Below are positions 1 through 11,128 of a DNA stretch of 64,000 nt, one piece after another. The notes beneath the pieces were generated by a model. It was not told the origin of the DNA and did no database searches. It worked only from the letters and a program-made list of their open reading frames with translations. Both the position numbers and the translations under genes were made by a program. The DNA comes from Ottelia alismoides (taxonomy: Eukaryota; Streptophyta; Magnoliopsida; Alismatales; Hydrocharitaceae). How positions within the stretch are numbered: the first letter of the stretch is position 1; each line of letters starts with the position of its first letter. The DNA lies in assembly GCA_037367405.1 (NCBI GenBank), contig JAZKJV010004145.1:310001-374000 (forward strand). The letters are read 5' to 3'.

Positions 1-148
1 TTTACAAATTAGTTTGGGTTGTGAATATGATTCACATATTTTTTTTTCAATGGCATGATTGAAATATTCACAAATTAATTTGGAATTAATTTGGTTAATT
101 TTTTTGTGATAATGATTATTACAAATTCATTAAAAAATAATAGTATAA

Positions 149-256
149 AATAAAAGGGAGATAAAAACCACCAAATGAGGTGGCGTCACCAATGACATAG
201 TCAACGGTGACGCCCCCTCATTTTTAGGGGGTGATTTGTTATCTCCCCTTTTTATT
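149..256. repeat. Foldback (inverted repeat) in the copia LTR
   Basis: The inner arms GAGGTGGCGTCACC (177-190) and GGTGACGCCCCCTC (206-219) are complementary apart from one base. The outer arms AAAAGGGAGATAA (152-164) and TTATCTCCCCTTTT (239-252) also pair. The whole folds into an imperfect hairpin of about 100 bp with a TGACG/CGTCA core. The same structure is present in the other LTR at 12821-12919. Confidence 0.85.
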
Positions 257-453
257 ATATTATTATCTCTTAATAATTGATTTATGTTAAATTAAATTAT
301 GTTTATGATAATACAACATAATTTTTATTTAATATAAGTTAATGTTGTTGGTTTTTAACCAATAACAATCATGGCCATTGATTAATACATAGATCAACTT
401 GGTCGTTGGATCTATGTGTCCCATGGATTTAGATCCATTGGATCCCGAACTAA

Positions 454-461
454 TATATAAG
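454..461 (+). promoter_or_regulatory. TATA box of the copia 5' LTR
   Basis: TATATAAG lies about 540 bp before the LTR end, just before GC-richer and CT-rich sequence, as expected for the U3/R border of a plant copia LTR. The same motif is at the matching place in the second LTR (13122-13129). The start of transcription is inferred to be about 30 bp downstream. Confidence 0.65.
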
Positions 462-995
462 TAGGGCTAGCCTAGCCTTTCAGAGGTACATAATTAAGAG
501 TTGTACAAGGTTACTACTCTCTCTCTCTTCTTCAAGGTGGCCGACCATCTTGTATTGAGAAAGAGAGTCTCTCGTCTTCGCCTTCGACGACTCGAGGATC
601 TCCTTCTTATTTGGGGCTGCTTTCTCTCTAGGAAGATGACGGATTTTGTTGGACGAAATCAGGAGATTTGTTGGTTGGATCTTCATTGAAGATTGCGGGA
701 GGAACGCGTCTCATCATCGCGCCCGCAAGTGCATTCTTCGTGGATCGGACTTAAGACATGAGGATCTCTTGTTTTAGAGTTCTCATGATTACAACCACGC
801 TTCAAGAGGTATTTCTTATACTTTGTGGTTTGATGAAACGATCTGAGAAATGTTCTCGTGATCATGTGGTTTCATCACTTGATTAAATTGTTTTTCGCTG
901 CATCTAGCGACTAGTGTCACTAGTCGCCCCGATCGCATATGATGCGATCGACACGCTTACGTGATGAACTTTAAGGATACTCAATATCCTTCAAG

Positions 996-1010
996 TGGTA
1001 TCAGGGACTT
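996..1010 (+). other. Primer-binding site, initiator Met tRNA type
   Basis: TGGTATCAGGGAC begins two bases after the LTR end. It matches TGGTATCAGAGC, the usual plant copia site complementary to the 3' end of initiator methionine tRNA, apart from small changes. It fixes the LTR end and the element's orientation. Confidence 0.85.
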
Positions 1011-2808
1011 AGGTCGAATAAGGTTTTGTATATGATCGATAGACCTAGGACGACTTGGGTTCGCGAAATTTTTGTCGCATTTCAATTTTCGCACCTCTGT
1101 CTAATTGGAATATTTCGGTATTGTTTAAATTGTTTAAACACGAAATTTGCAATTGGACTTTGTTCCACATTAAATAAGGAAACCATATATCTGAGTTTAT
1201 TTTATTTGGATTTCATTTGCTCAAGATATGGCCCTTTGAATAAACATGTATTCACTGTTGCAGGAACAACAGATATGAACATGATTAATGAATTAATTAC
1301 TGTTTTGATAAACCTCGAAATGTGTAAAATATCACTTGATTTCGTTCATAAATCAAATTGGCAATCTTAGGAAACTAATTTTGCAATTTTTGGATTGAAA
1401 TTGATCAAGATAAGTTAATTTTGGTGATTGGGGTCACTGCTGGAAATTGACAATTTTGATCATGAACCATGTGATAGTCATTCAAATATGATGATGAAAA
1501 TTAATTGTTAATTTTATGAAATACTTAGTAATAAATATTTTTGAAATATTTAAAGAGATAATTATTTCATTGAATGGCATTTGCCTAAACCAAGATGATA
1601 AGATAGTTGATCTTGATCATTAATTGGTTGACATGAAATCATCAACAAACAATTTTTTCATGAAGAACCTTAGTTTGTCCTACATTAGTTGTAGGACAAC
1701 TATTACATGAAAACCCTATTTCTTGAATATGATTGGGGATTTATTTAGCAAATCTCCTTATAATATTATCAAAATTATTTTGATATATATTATATGGTAT
1801 AATTTCGGTTGAAAAACCGATGAGCATCTCAAAGTACATGATGATCTATCTGGCATTATCCTTTCCTGAGGTGGATATGGTGCCTAGTCGGAGAGCATTG
1901 GGGTTGCGGGTTGCAACGTATGTGGTCCGTCCCACTCTCGTCGGTACTGGCCATGACAACGGGTAGGGACCCGATAATGCCGAAGAAGTCAAAGTGTATT
2001 TTTCTAATTATTAAAATTCGAATAATACTTACTTTGATATTATACCTACTATTCAAGTAATAATCAAGTTTGTTGATTGATAATTGGAATGATGATTAAT
2101 TTAATGTGATTAAATTAATTATATCCAATAAACACTCTATTATGAATAGATGTGTATTTCCCTTGGAAGAGTTAATTATGTGAATATGATTCACGATAAT
2201 TAATTATTACAATTTGAATATGAGGTGGAGGATCACATAAGTGACATCCATGGTCTCCCGTCAAGGCAAAGGATTCTGTCGCCAGATGTTGTATATAGGA
2301 GACGCCTGTCCGAAGTGACAGATCCTATATATGATTTATTTGGATCGGGTTCTTTGCTTATCGAAAGAGTAAGGCCGTATACGTAATGACCCCAATGTCG
2401 AGTCCTCATATTATTGGGGTGATATTGGATAGCGTATAGCGAGTATTAAGCTTGACGGTTGGTTCAATTAACAACGGGTCAACATCATCTTAGGGGTGGT
2501 GGGCCCGAGTGTTAAAGACGGAATTGGGAAATGCAAGTTGCACTTGCAAGGCGGAATGAGTTCCCGCTTCTTTTTATCGGAGTCACAAGTTCTCATATTA
2601 TTGGGATGTGACAAAGATAGGAAAGGAGATTCCAGATCTTGCTTGAGATATAGCGGTAAGTATATCTCTTACTTTGAAAGACAATAAGGGAATAATCTTT
2701 CAAAAATTGACATGGCAAGACAAATTTGATTTAAAATGCCTTAATCAAATGTCTTAAAATGAATATATATTTATATATTCTAATAAAGTGCATTCTTAAT
2801 TTCAGAAA
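1011..2808 (+). other. Untranslated leader of the copia element
   Basis: This stretch of about 1.8 kb between PBS and gag is AT-rich, with no protein I recognise and many stops in all frames. The last bases before the gag start (CTTAATTTCAG, 2794-2804) look like a plant 3' splice site, so the leader might be spliced; that is an inference from the motif only. Confidence 0.6.
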
Positions 2809-3660
2809 ATGAAGTCCATGAACCCACTTAGCAGGCTCTTAGAGGACAACTAGTTGACCGGACCGAATTATTCGGATTGGATCCGAAATTTGGATCTTAT
2901 TCTTTTTGCGGAGCGCATCTCGTATGTGCTATCCAAGGACAAGATAGCAAACCCCAAGACTGCGGAAGATAAATCATATAATGAGAAATATGATGAAGAC
3001 CATAATCTGACAAAGTGTTATGTCCTTCGGTCATTGTTAAATGTGCCTCAGAAGCAACATGTGTAAATGAAACATTGCCAAGAGATTATGATGAATCTGA
3101 AGGATATGTTCGGTGACATAAACTGCACACAACATTACAACGTGATGAAAGAACTTATTCGCTGCAAGATGTAGGAAGGGACCTCTGTCAGAGAACACGT
3201 ACTCAAAGTGTTTGGGTACCTCTCTGAGTTGGAAACCCTGGGAGCCTACATGTATTCTGACATGCAGGATGATTTTATTCTCCTGTCGCTCCCTAAGTCT
3301 TTCAACAACTTTGTCGTTTCTTATCACATGAGCAAAGGTGATTTCACTAACGCTGGGTTGTAGCTGCATTGAAGTCTACAGAAGACGTGATGAGGAAGGA
3401 CGACCCCTCTGCTAGTACAATGATTGCACAAGCGAGATGAAAGCGCGGGCGGAAGCAAGGATCTCGGAAGGGTCCGACCCAGAAGAGAAAGAAGAAGAAT
3501 CAAGGAGTTGGTTCATCTTCTAGTGCTTCCGCACTAATGACATCAAAAAAGATCGATGTTTGTGACTACTGCAAGAAGCTGGGGCACTGGCGGTGTAACT
3601 GCCCAGATTACCAGAAGTCTGCTGACAAAGATAAAGCCCGACAGGTATGAAATCTACTTT
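2809..3660 (+). pseudogene. gag: copia gag (nucleocapsid) pseudogene
   Basis: An ATG at 2809 opens a frame reading MKSMNPLSRLLEDN, a stop, then LTGPNYSDWIRNLDLIL, the typical N-terminal gag motif of plant copia elements. Further in-frame stops occur at 3064, 3172 and 3361, and the frame then shifts. At 3561-3602 a CX2CX4HX4C zinc knuckle (CDYCKKLGHWRCNC) is intact and follows a lysine/arginine-rich stretch, as in nucleocapsid. Gag would package the element RNA into virus-like particles in the cytoplasm. It is followed directly by protease, as in a copia polyprotein. The stops make it non-functional. Confidence 0.88.
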
Positions 3661-3990
3661 CATCATTGAAACTAGCTTTCTCGTTGGACGAGAAGGAAGT
3701 TGGGTTGTAGATTTTGGTGCTTTTGTTCATGTATGCAATTCGTTGCATTTGTTTTAGGAAACTAGGAATTTGGAGCAAGGGGAGATAGTCATCCATATGG
3801 GATCTGATGCAAGTGTTGCAGCAGTCGCCATCGGAATGTGCAGACTATCGTTATCTAGTGGTCGAGTCATAGTACTTAAAGAGTGACTTTATGTAACTGA
3901 AGTCAGGAGGAATTCGGTATCTGTATCCAAGCTTGTTAGACTTGGATACTCCTTCTAGTTCTGTAATAAGTTAGGCATTAATCAATATGA
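3661..3990 (+). pseudogene. copia aspartic protease remnant
   Basis: After gag the frame reads EGSWVVDFGAFVHVCNS around 3691-3737, which aligns with the copia protease active site, normally W-x-x-D-S-G-A-x-x-H. The serine of the DSG triad is phenylalanine here (D 3710-3712, F 3713-3715, G 3716-3718), a change expected to abolish cleavage of the polyprotein. Downstream stops break the frame further. It lies between gag and integrase as expected. Confidence 0.75.
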
Positions 3991-5092
3991 TAAATTTATT
4001 GCAGAAGGTGTTCTGACTTCTGGTGGACTCTATGAATTGTGCATTGATGAATGTGTCATGAATATCACTACCACTGATAATAAGAACCCTAAAAGATCCA
4101 GGGAGAATGGAAATCATTCAAATATGATTTGGCATCAAAGGCTTGGTCATTTATCTGTTGAAAGGATCAATAGATTGATAAAGGATGGACCTTTAGATTT
4201 TCTACAGGTTCAATCTTTACCTACTTGTGAGCATTGCATTCGAGGTAAAATGACCCGGATGCCTTTCTATAATAAGGTTACGAGATGTGAAGGTATTCTT
4301 GACCTAATACATACTGATGTATGTGGTCCCTTCAGTACCGCGACTAGAAATGGATATCGATATTATTTGACGTTTATTGATGACCATTCACGATACGGGT
4401 TTATCTTCCTACTACGTCATAAATATGAAACTTTTGAAAAGTTCAAAGAGTTTAAGGCTTTGGTTGAGAACCAAACCGATAGGAAGATCAAACGGATTCG
4501 ATCTGACCGAGGTGGTGAGTACCTCTCAGATGAATTCAAGGAATATCTTAAAAAAATGGAATTGTCTCCAATCTCACTCCCCTTGGAACTCCCCAACTCA
4601 ATGATGTTGCTGAAAGACGCAATAGGACCATCATGGATATGGTCCTTCAATGATGAGCAAAGCATGTTTACCTCTTAGTTTCTGGGGATATGCAGTAGAG
4701 ACTGCAATATATATCTTGAACAAGATTCCTAGCAAGTCTGTATCCAGGACTCCTCACGAGCTCTGGTATGGTGCCAAGACAAGTGTTAAATACTTGAGGG
4801 TTTGGGGATGCTTGGTCCATGCGAAGAACGTGGACGCAAGCTAGAATCTCACACTCGTGAGTGCTACTTCATTGGGTATGTTAAAGATGGTATTAGGTAC
4901 CAGCTTTATGGCCCTCAGACCCAAAAGGTTTTTGTCTCCAGAGATGTGAAATTTCTGGAGGATGATTTCCTTAAAGGTCAAGACAGAAATGAAGTAGAGG
5001 AACTTATTGAATCCCCTGAGGATTCTGAGATTCCTGAACAAGAAACGGAAGAAATAAATTTGAAGGAGTTCGAGGGTGGCTGCACTACCTGA
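3991..5092 (+). pseudogene. copia integrase pseudogene
   Basis: The GAG-pre-integrase region shows the HHCC zinc-binding set: WHQRLGHLS near 4130 and CEHC near 4228. The catalytic core follows, with HTDVCGPF (Asp at 4316-4318), FIDDHSRYGFIF near 4374, and RSDRGGEYLSDEF near 4498 carrying the catalytic Glu. A frameshift near 4575 breaks the block that normally reads like PQLNGVAERRNRT; the frame resumes at 4650 with ACLPLSFWGYAVETA and a second shift falls near 4840. The C-terminal part (HTRECYFIGYVKDGIRY, FVSRDVKFLED) is the usual copia integrase tail. The enzyme would insert the cDNA into the host chromosome. It is inactive because of the frameshifts. Confidence 0.92.
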
Positions 5093-6306
5093 AAGGTATG
5101 GATTCCATGTGTCAGGTGAGACTGACAATGATCCTTCTTCATTCGATGAAGCACTTGCGGATCATGAAATGGATAAAAGGATGCTAGCAATGAAGTCAGA
5201 AATTTACTCCATGCATAAGAATGGTGTATGGACCCTAGAGGATCCACCTAAAGGGATAAAACCCATTGGGTGTAAATGGATCTTCAAGAGAAAGAGGGGA
5301 CCTGATGGGAAAGTAGAGACTTTCAAGGCACGGCTCGTGGCCAAGGGCTACACATAGAGAGAAGGCATCGACTACGATGAGACGTTCTCTCCTGCGGCCA
5401 TGCTTAAATCCATCAGGACACTGCTATCTATAGTTGCATCTCTTGACTACAACATCTGGTAGATGGACGTCAAGACAGCTTTCCTCAATCCATACCTCGA
5501 GGAGGATATCTATATGGAGCAGCCCCAGGGCTTCATAGTTGAGGATGGTAAAGTATGCAAGCTGAAGAAATCCATCTATGGGCTCAAACAAGCTTCTCGT
5601 AGCTGGAACATCAGAATTGAAGAAAACGTAAAGATTTATGATTTTGTGCAGAATCCTGATGAACCTTGTGTCTACAAGAAGCTTAGTGGGAGTGCCATTG
5701 TGTTCATCATGCTTTACGTAGATGATATCCTTATCATTGGGAATGATACATGAATGATGACCAATGTGAAGATTTGGCTGTCCCATACCTTCGAGATGAA
5801 AGATCTTGAAGAAGCCTCTTATATCTTAGGCATGAAGTTGTTCAGAAATCGAGAAAAGAGAATATTGAGATTATCACAACCTGGATACATCAAGAAGATT
5901 CTTCAACGATTCCATATAGATAGTTCCAAGAAAGGATTCCTCTCCTTAGGACATGGTATCCATTTGTCTAAAGGGATGGCTCCTCAAAGTGTTGAGGAAA
6001 GGAAGGCCATGGCTGGATGCCTCTACGCATCAGTTGTAGGAAGCTTGATGTATGCCATGATGTGTACTAGGCCAGACATCTGCCATGCAGTGGGAGTAGT
6101 AAGTCGTAACCAATCCTGCTATAGAGAGAAAGACTAGAATGCAGTAAAGAACATATTCAAATATCTACGACGGACGCAAGATTACATCTTGGTCTATGGG
6201 GATGGTGATCTCCAAGTCTTAGGATATACAGATTTAGACTTCAAGTCGGATATTGATTATTGAAAGTCGACATCAGGGTTTATACTCCTGTTGAATAGTG
6301 GTGCTG
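5076..6306 (+). pseudogene. copia reverse transcriptase and first part of RNase H
   Basis: The RT_copia (RVT_2) family is clear: NGVWTLEDPPKGIKPIGCKW near 5221, then FKARLVAKGYT, MDVKTAFLNPYLEEDIYMEQ from 5463, YGLKQASRSWN, and the catalytic YVDD at 5715-5726. RNase H begins near 6010 (AGCLYASVVGSLMYAMMCTR, then KSTSGFILLLNSGAV). Stops interrupt the frame at 5356, 5461, 5751, 6136 and 6261; most fit a single C-to-T or G-to-A change from a conserved codon. The frame is cut at 6306 by an insertion and resumes at 10733. The enzyme would copy the element RNA into cDNA. Confidence 0.93.
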
Positions 6307-7479
6307 TGTGACGCTTCCAGGGATCTAGATACTCAACAATACACTTTCACAACATACAACTCTACATTCGAATTACCAAGTTGTAACAACCATGCAGGAG
6401 AACAGTAGAGAAAGAAGAACTGCATTTTTTTTCATTCCATTTTCATTCCATTTTCATTCCATTCATGAATCATGTCCACAAAAAGATTATACAATGCCGT
6501 AGAAATGTAGCTACATGTATGGATACATCATCTTGTCTCTCAAAAATAACTACATCTACAAAAACTCAAAGAGAAGGACCACATTGTACCACAAAAGAGC
6601 GTTGCAATAAGTCAACTACAACCGCTTACTGCTGCGGCGGCTAATCCTGTAAACCTGCTGAATTCACGAAATAGGTTTATGAGCAAAGCACCCAATACAG
6701 ATATAAAAGAACAACTAGAAAGGTAAACAAAATGTGTACAAAAAGTAGTTGTGAAAACTCACAAAGTATGAACTACCTTATTTCCATCATCCACTAAGAA
6801 ATGACACTTCACAAAGAACAACCATCCCACGCAAAAAGACTTGTAACAACTTGACTTATAGTTCCAAACCACGTATGAATATGTATTATGCACCAATACT
6901 AATTTATAGGAGAGTAGGACCATGTTAGAAAAATAATTTAAGTCCACATTCTATCAATCAGGTTCACGACAAAAGGGCAGGATTTGATTCAACACATTTG
7001 ATCCTGGGCAATCGTTACTAATTAAATAGTTTTACGGTTCTTTATTTAATAAGTCTCACTGTCTTTCCTCACAAAAGTGCATCCGGGTACTTATACATGG
7101 GGCCAACACCTATAAGTACCTAAATGTCACGTCTGTAAGGAAAGATGAGCTTGGATTGTAGTTTAATGCTGCTTAGAGTCACAACTCACACCCGCTGTTA
7201 GTAATACACATCTCTAAAGGATCACATAGAGCCCGTAGGCCTCGTCGCCAGGCGGAGAACACACAGAACTACAGCGCAGCACAAAGCACAAGGCGCAAAC
7301 CCACTCGACGCCGTGGCGGAAAAATCACTAAGACGCCAAAAGAAGCACTAAGCAGTGCACAAAGCACATAGTGAGCTAAAGCAGCATTAATCTCTCGACC
7401 GGATTATTTACGGTTGTCCAAAACTCTATTCGAGTTTCCAAGGAGGCATGCTTCTCCTTGGAGGTTTATTTCTCTTTAT

Positions 7480-7835
7480 CAATAATCATAATACTTGAAA
7501 TGACTCATATGAGATCACCTAAGCACTTAGCCAACTTAAGTCGAATGCCCGTATTCTCACGGTTGTTCACTATTTTCATAACATTATATATATATAAGCT
7601 TAGATCCAAAAAACTAAGATCCCTTCTTATAGTTTCATTCCAATACTTCTTTGGTCTTCCTTGCCCTCATTTAGCCGTCTCAACTTACCAAAACTCGCAC
7701 CTCTTTACTGGTGCATCAACTGACCTCCTTTGCAAATGATCAAACCACCTTAAGCGATTTTCTCGCATCTTATCCTTGATTGGAGCTACACCAATTTTTA
7801 TTATGATGTCATCATTCTAAATCCGATCTTTACGT
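7480..7835 (-). pseudogene. RTE-type LINE reverse transcriptase C-terminus, fragment
   Basis: Reading the minus strand from about 7815 gives [14 protein letters not shown], then [20 protein letters not shown], then GQGRPKKYWNETIRRDL, all in one frame with two stops between the blocks. These match the conserved C-terminal tail of plant RTE-clade non-LTR retrotransposons (usual form RLRWFGHVQRRP...RGRGRPKKTW). Only this tail is present; endonuclease and catalytic RT domains are missing, as usual for 5'-truncated LINE copies. It lies inside the solo-LTR-like insert and must be younger than it or have been carried with it. Confidence 0.85.
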
Positions 7836-8435
7836 GTAACGGAACGGGTCGCGATGACCGGCGGAAGTATGCAACATTAGGTCGCACGATCGAACCATTA
7901 CCGTAAACTTACATGGCAATCAATGAGCATAGAGAAGAACAATGACTTAACTAAAGTCCAATGACTTGGCAGTTCTTTTATTACATCTCCAACACGGATA
8001 ATATTGTAAAAATAAACTAATAATCAAAGCAGCATAACATAAGTTCCAGTGGGCATAATGACATCCTTCCGTGAATAATCCATCAATAGTCGGTACCTGT
8101 TCAACTTCTCGAAGATGGGTAGTTGCCTTGAACTAGAAGTTAAATCACAGCTCGTAACTCCTGAAAAAAACAACAACACATGTCATGAGCTAATGCTTAG
8201 TATGTGCCGAGTTGGGGTCAAGCCTGCTAGTGTGGAAAACAAGTCTCCCTATGCTAAATTTAGACCCGTTAAAAACATATCTTACGTGCAATTTCTTATC
8301 AATACATCTAATCAATTTGCATAATATCCTTGTTGCAGATAATACTAACTTATTCTCACATATATATTCATTATGCAACTCATTTTCACATAAACATGCA
8401 CACGAAAGGTATTCCTTCTGAAACGTTCGTTGAGG

Positions 8436-8625
8436 CCATAATTACATATATACCCTTAAAGTTTACCATATTTGCACACACGCCTTAACATTTTTCATAA
8501 TTTCCACTTATACCCTCAGAATTTTTCATAATTGCATATATGCCCCACTACAATCATAACACTTGCATAATGCCATTACTTGACCAGAGTTGCACACATG
8601 TGCCTTAGCAATTTCAGAAACTGTA
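8436..8625. repeat. Degenerate ~30-bp tandem repeat
   Basis: About six imperfect units follow one another, each with a core like AATTGCATATATGCCC and a spacer like TTTTTCAT. Examples are ATTACATATATACCC, TTTGCACACACGCC, TTCCACTTATACCC and ATTGCATATATGCCCC. The repeat lies within the solo-LTR-like insert. Confidence 0.6.
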
Positions 8626-10463
8626 CATATACACTTGATTTGTTTAGTGGTTAAAGTTGTCTTGATTGTTAAATCCTTAAACGGCTTTGGTGGCTTTGCT
8701 GGCTTTATCGCTGGCACAAGCGGTCCATGATCATGACAGAAATGACAGTGTAGCTACATCTGTAGAGGACTTATCTTTCGCCTCAATCGGTTCCTTGAAC
8801 CGCACATCCCCGGAAGGTGTTGGCCCCATTTAGGCCTACAATAATTGGACTCTAGAGGTGGCTCCCACCAATCGGTGTAGCACTTAGCTCCGCTCATCGT
8901 CATCATACCATTATTCATCTTAAAGAAATTTCATTTTTTTTATAGTATTTCCTTTCCATACAATATTCATATACACATATGCATATCCTTTCATTTAAAA
9001 CCACCAATTGTTTCATTTAGTTCCACTAACAAGGGAGGACTTCATTGTTAAAACAAAATTACATAGCTAATTTTTATACGTATATATTTTCCAACAATCG
9101 GTCTTTTCCATAAACTCAAAAAAATCTCTTCATTTACCACAAAATGAGCATTGCTCCTAATGTGCCTTTCCATATTCATAGCCTATTGCGGCTAATGAGA
9201 TTATTGCTGACATGTACATTGACAGAAAAACTTTAATGGTTTCAAAAAGATCAATTATACTGTCCATGATTAAGTAACATAGTCACAGAGTTTAGGAAAG
9301 GAAAGATTCGACAATTTCAAAGATAGCAAGAATTTCTTATGGTATTATACATGTGGCCAAAATCTAGTGAAAATAATTTCTCCTTTCATGTAAGACTATC
9401 CAACACGTTAAAGATCAAATTCACCCCATGCCATTAAAGCCCGTTGATCATTCTCTATTATTTTCTTTATAGCATAATCTCTCCATAATTGATCACGAGA
9501 TACAAACATCGCTAAATCCGTATACACACAAGGCTAGCAATGAATGTAATTCATCGAATCAACCACCAATAATTTCTGTGTTTCTATATTGGAAATAACC
9601 GGGTTAAATGGTGAAGCACAAAAAGAGGCAATTGCAGCCAGGAACAGTGCAATATAGAGCCATTGGCAAATGGCTTCCTACGTGATATGCAGAAGTGATG
9701 GCTGGAGTAGCGGTAACATGTTTGTAAATGTTAGTAAAGTAAGGCTCTCGATAACAGGTGATAGGCAGAAACGAGCCATTAGCCAATCTGACTGAAGTTA
9801 AATCAGTATATGATTTCTCTCATCAAATGCTTTCAGTTTCTCATCAAATGATTTAAGCACATTACGTCAAATATCCAAATGGGTCTGGAAGTGGATGTTG
9901 CACTAGTCACAGTGCGTGTAGCACCCAAAAAAAACTCCAGCATCGATAAGAACTGTAAACGATTTGCAACATCCCAGCCATCCCGACGTTCCTCCTCAGC
10001 TCACGCATGCCCCTAGCCAAACTCGACCCTTTCTCCTCACGCAAGTACAAACCAAGTCTTTAACGGAACACCCTAGGATTGGTAAACACGTAAATACCGG
10101 TGAATCTCAGCCCTCGAAGATGAAATCCACGTGCATGCACAACCCAACATGTGTGGACCACGCTCACGATTCCTCGACTACCAACATGAGAAAATATGAC
10201 ACAAATCCGGTGGTAAATGACAACGAAACCCAAATCCGACCAGTGAGAAATAAAAGGCGGAAAACTGCAGTAAGGAGGAGAGATCCGTACCTTGTTGTGG
10301 TGAGAAATGAGTCCCCCGCGATGCGTTCTTCGCGTTAGTGCCTTTGGATTCACGATCGGGCACTCCGGCAACCTCGGCGGCGCTCCAACGAGCTCTGGGG
10401 CGAGCTCCGGCAGCTGGAGGAGTGGAAAATGGGGTTTGGTCGACCTAGCCCAAGCCAAGCCCC

Positions 10464-10471
10464 CTTTTATA
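10464..10471 (-). promoter_or_regulatory. TATA box of the inserted LTR
   Basis: On the minus strand the sequence reads GGTATAAAAGGGGG, a strong TATA box, followed by a GC-rich leader. It lies about 260 bp inside the insert's minus-strand start, consistent with an LTR promoter read from right to left. Confidence 0.6.
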
Positions 10472-10732
10472 CCTGGGTTTGGTTTGTCGGATCTGGATTC
10501 GGATCCAGATCCGATTACTGACCTACAATCGTAAAATGACCATATCTTCCTCATCCGATATCGGATTTCGACATTCTTGGTACCGTTGGAAAGATCTCGA
10601 CGAGCACTACACGATGGACTCATTCTTATATTTTTGGAACTCTGTATAAGTAAAGATTTTACAATTAAGCTCAGACTTCAGATTTTTTTTGCAATTTAGT
10701 CCTTGTTCAGGATTTCAAGGTTTTACATGCTG

Positions 10733-11128
10733 TGAGCTGGAGAAGCAAGTAGCAGGACACTAGGACAGATTCAATAACAAAAGTCAAATACATTGCCGTA
10801 TCGGATGCTGCAGAGGAGGCGGTGTGGTTGCGCAAGTTCATTTTGGGGCTCGGCATAGTTTCCTCTGATACTCCCATGCCGTTACTCTGCGATAACACGG
10901 GAGCCATTGACCAGGTAAAGGAGCCTAGATGACATCAAAAGAGCAAGGACGTGGAGAGGAAATACCACATCATTCGGGAGATTCAAAAGCGTGGTGACAT
11001 CATCATCACCAAGGTGGCCTCTGCCGACAACGTTGTTGATCCTCTTACCAAACCTCTGACACAGAAGGTTTTTGACCAGCATGTAATGAGTATGGGTTTA
11101 CGGATTGTACCTGAATGGTTCTTAGGGC
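10733..11128 (+). pseudogene. copia RNase H, C-terminal part
   Basis: The frame interrupted at 6306 continues here: after SWRSK come a stop, QDT, KVKYIAVSDAAEEAVWLRKF, LCDNTGAI near 10890, and the tail ERKYHIIREIQKRGDIIITK and DPLTKPLTQKVFDQHV. These match the end of copia RNase H in order. In many copia elements the conserved segment reads TEAEYIAASDA; here the acidic residue of EAEY is lysine. The domain ends a few bases before the PPT, as usual. Confidence 0.9.

Larger units (their letters stand above)
1..993 (+). repeat. 5' LTR of the copia element (3' portion)
   Basis: These bases align with 12672-13694. The first 60 bases differ by three substitutions and one 2-bp indel; a longer CT microsatellite in the other copy explains most of the length difference. 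The LTR ends in CA at 993, two bases before the PBS. It contains a TATA box at 454-461, a CT-rich stretch near 520, and a large foldback at about 149-256. The 5' part of this LTR lies outside the window. Confidence 0.93.
6307..10727 (-). mobile_element. Insertion in copia RNase H: probable solo LTR (TG...CA, 5-bp direct repeats)
   Basis: The copia frame stops at GGTGCTG and resumes after a second TGCTG (6302-6306 and 10728-10732), so removing the insert restores SGAVSW of RNase H. The insert starts TGTG and ends TACA, the TG...CA ends of an LTR. On the minus strand it begins at 10727 and has a TATA box about 260 bp in and a GC-rich leader. I see no gag, pol, PBS or second copy of its ends, so a solo LTR of 4.4 kb, enlarged by a LINE scrap, is the best reading. 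A non-autonomous element with unrecognised LTRs is the alternative. The rest of the sequence holds no coding region I can support. Confidence 0.7.

Noticed and set aside
996..1010. tRNA-like sequence as a tRNA gene
   Set aside because: Only the ~13 bases complementary to the tRNA 3' end are present; it is a primer-binding site.
1026..1370. 114-codon frame in the copia leader as a gene
   Set aside because: It lies right after the PBS in the untranslated leader, and its composition is that of AT-rich noncoding sequence.
10060..10623. 187-codon minus-strand frame and its plus-strand partner (9964-10338) as genes
   Set aside because: They sit on the promoter/leader of the inserted LTR in both strands, overlap each other and show no recognisable domain.
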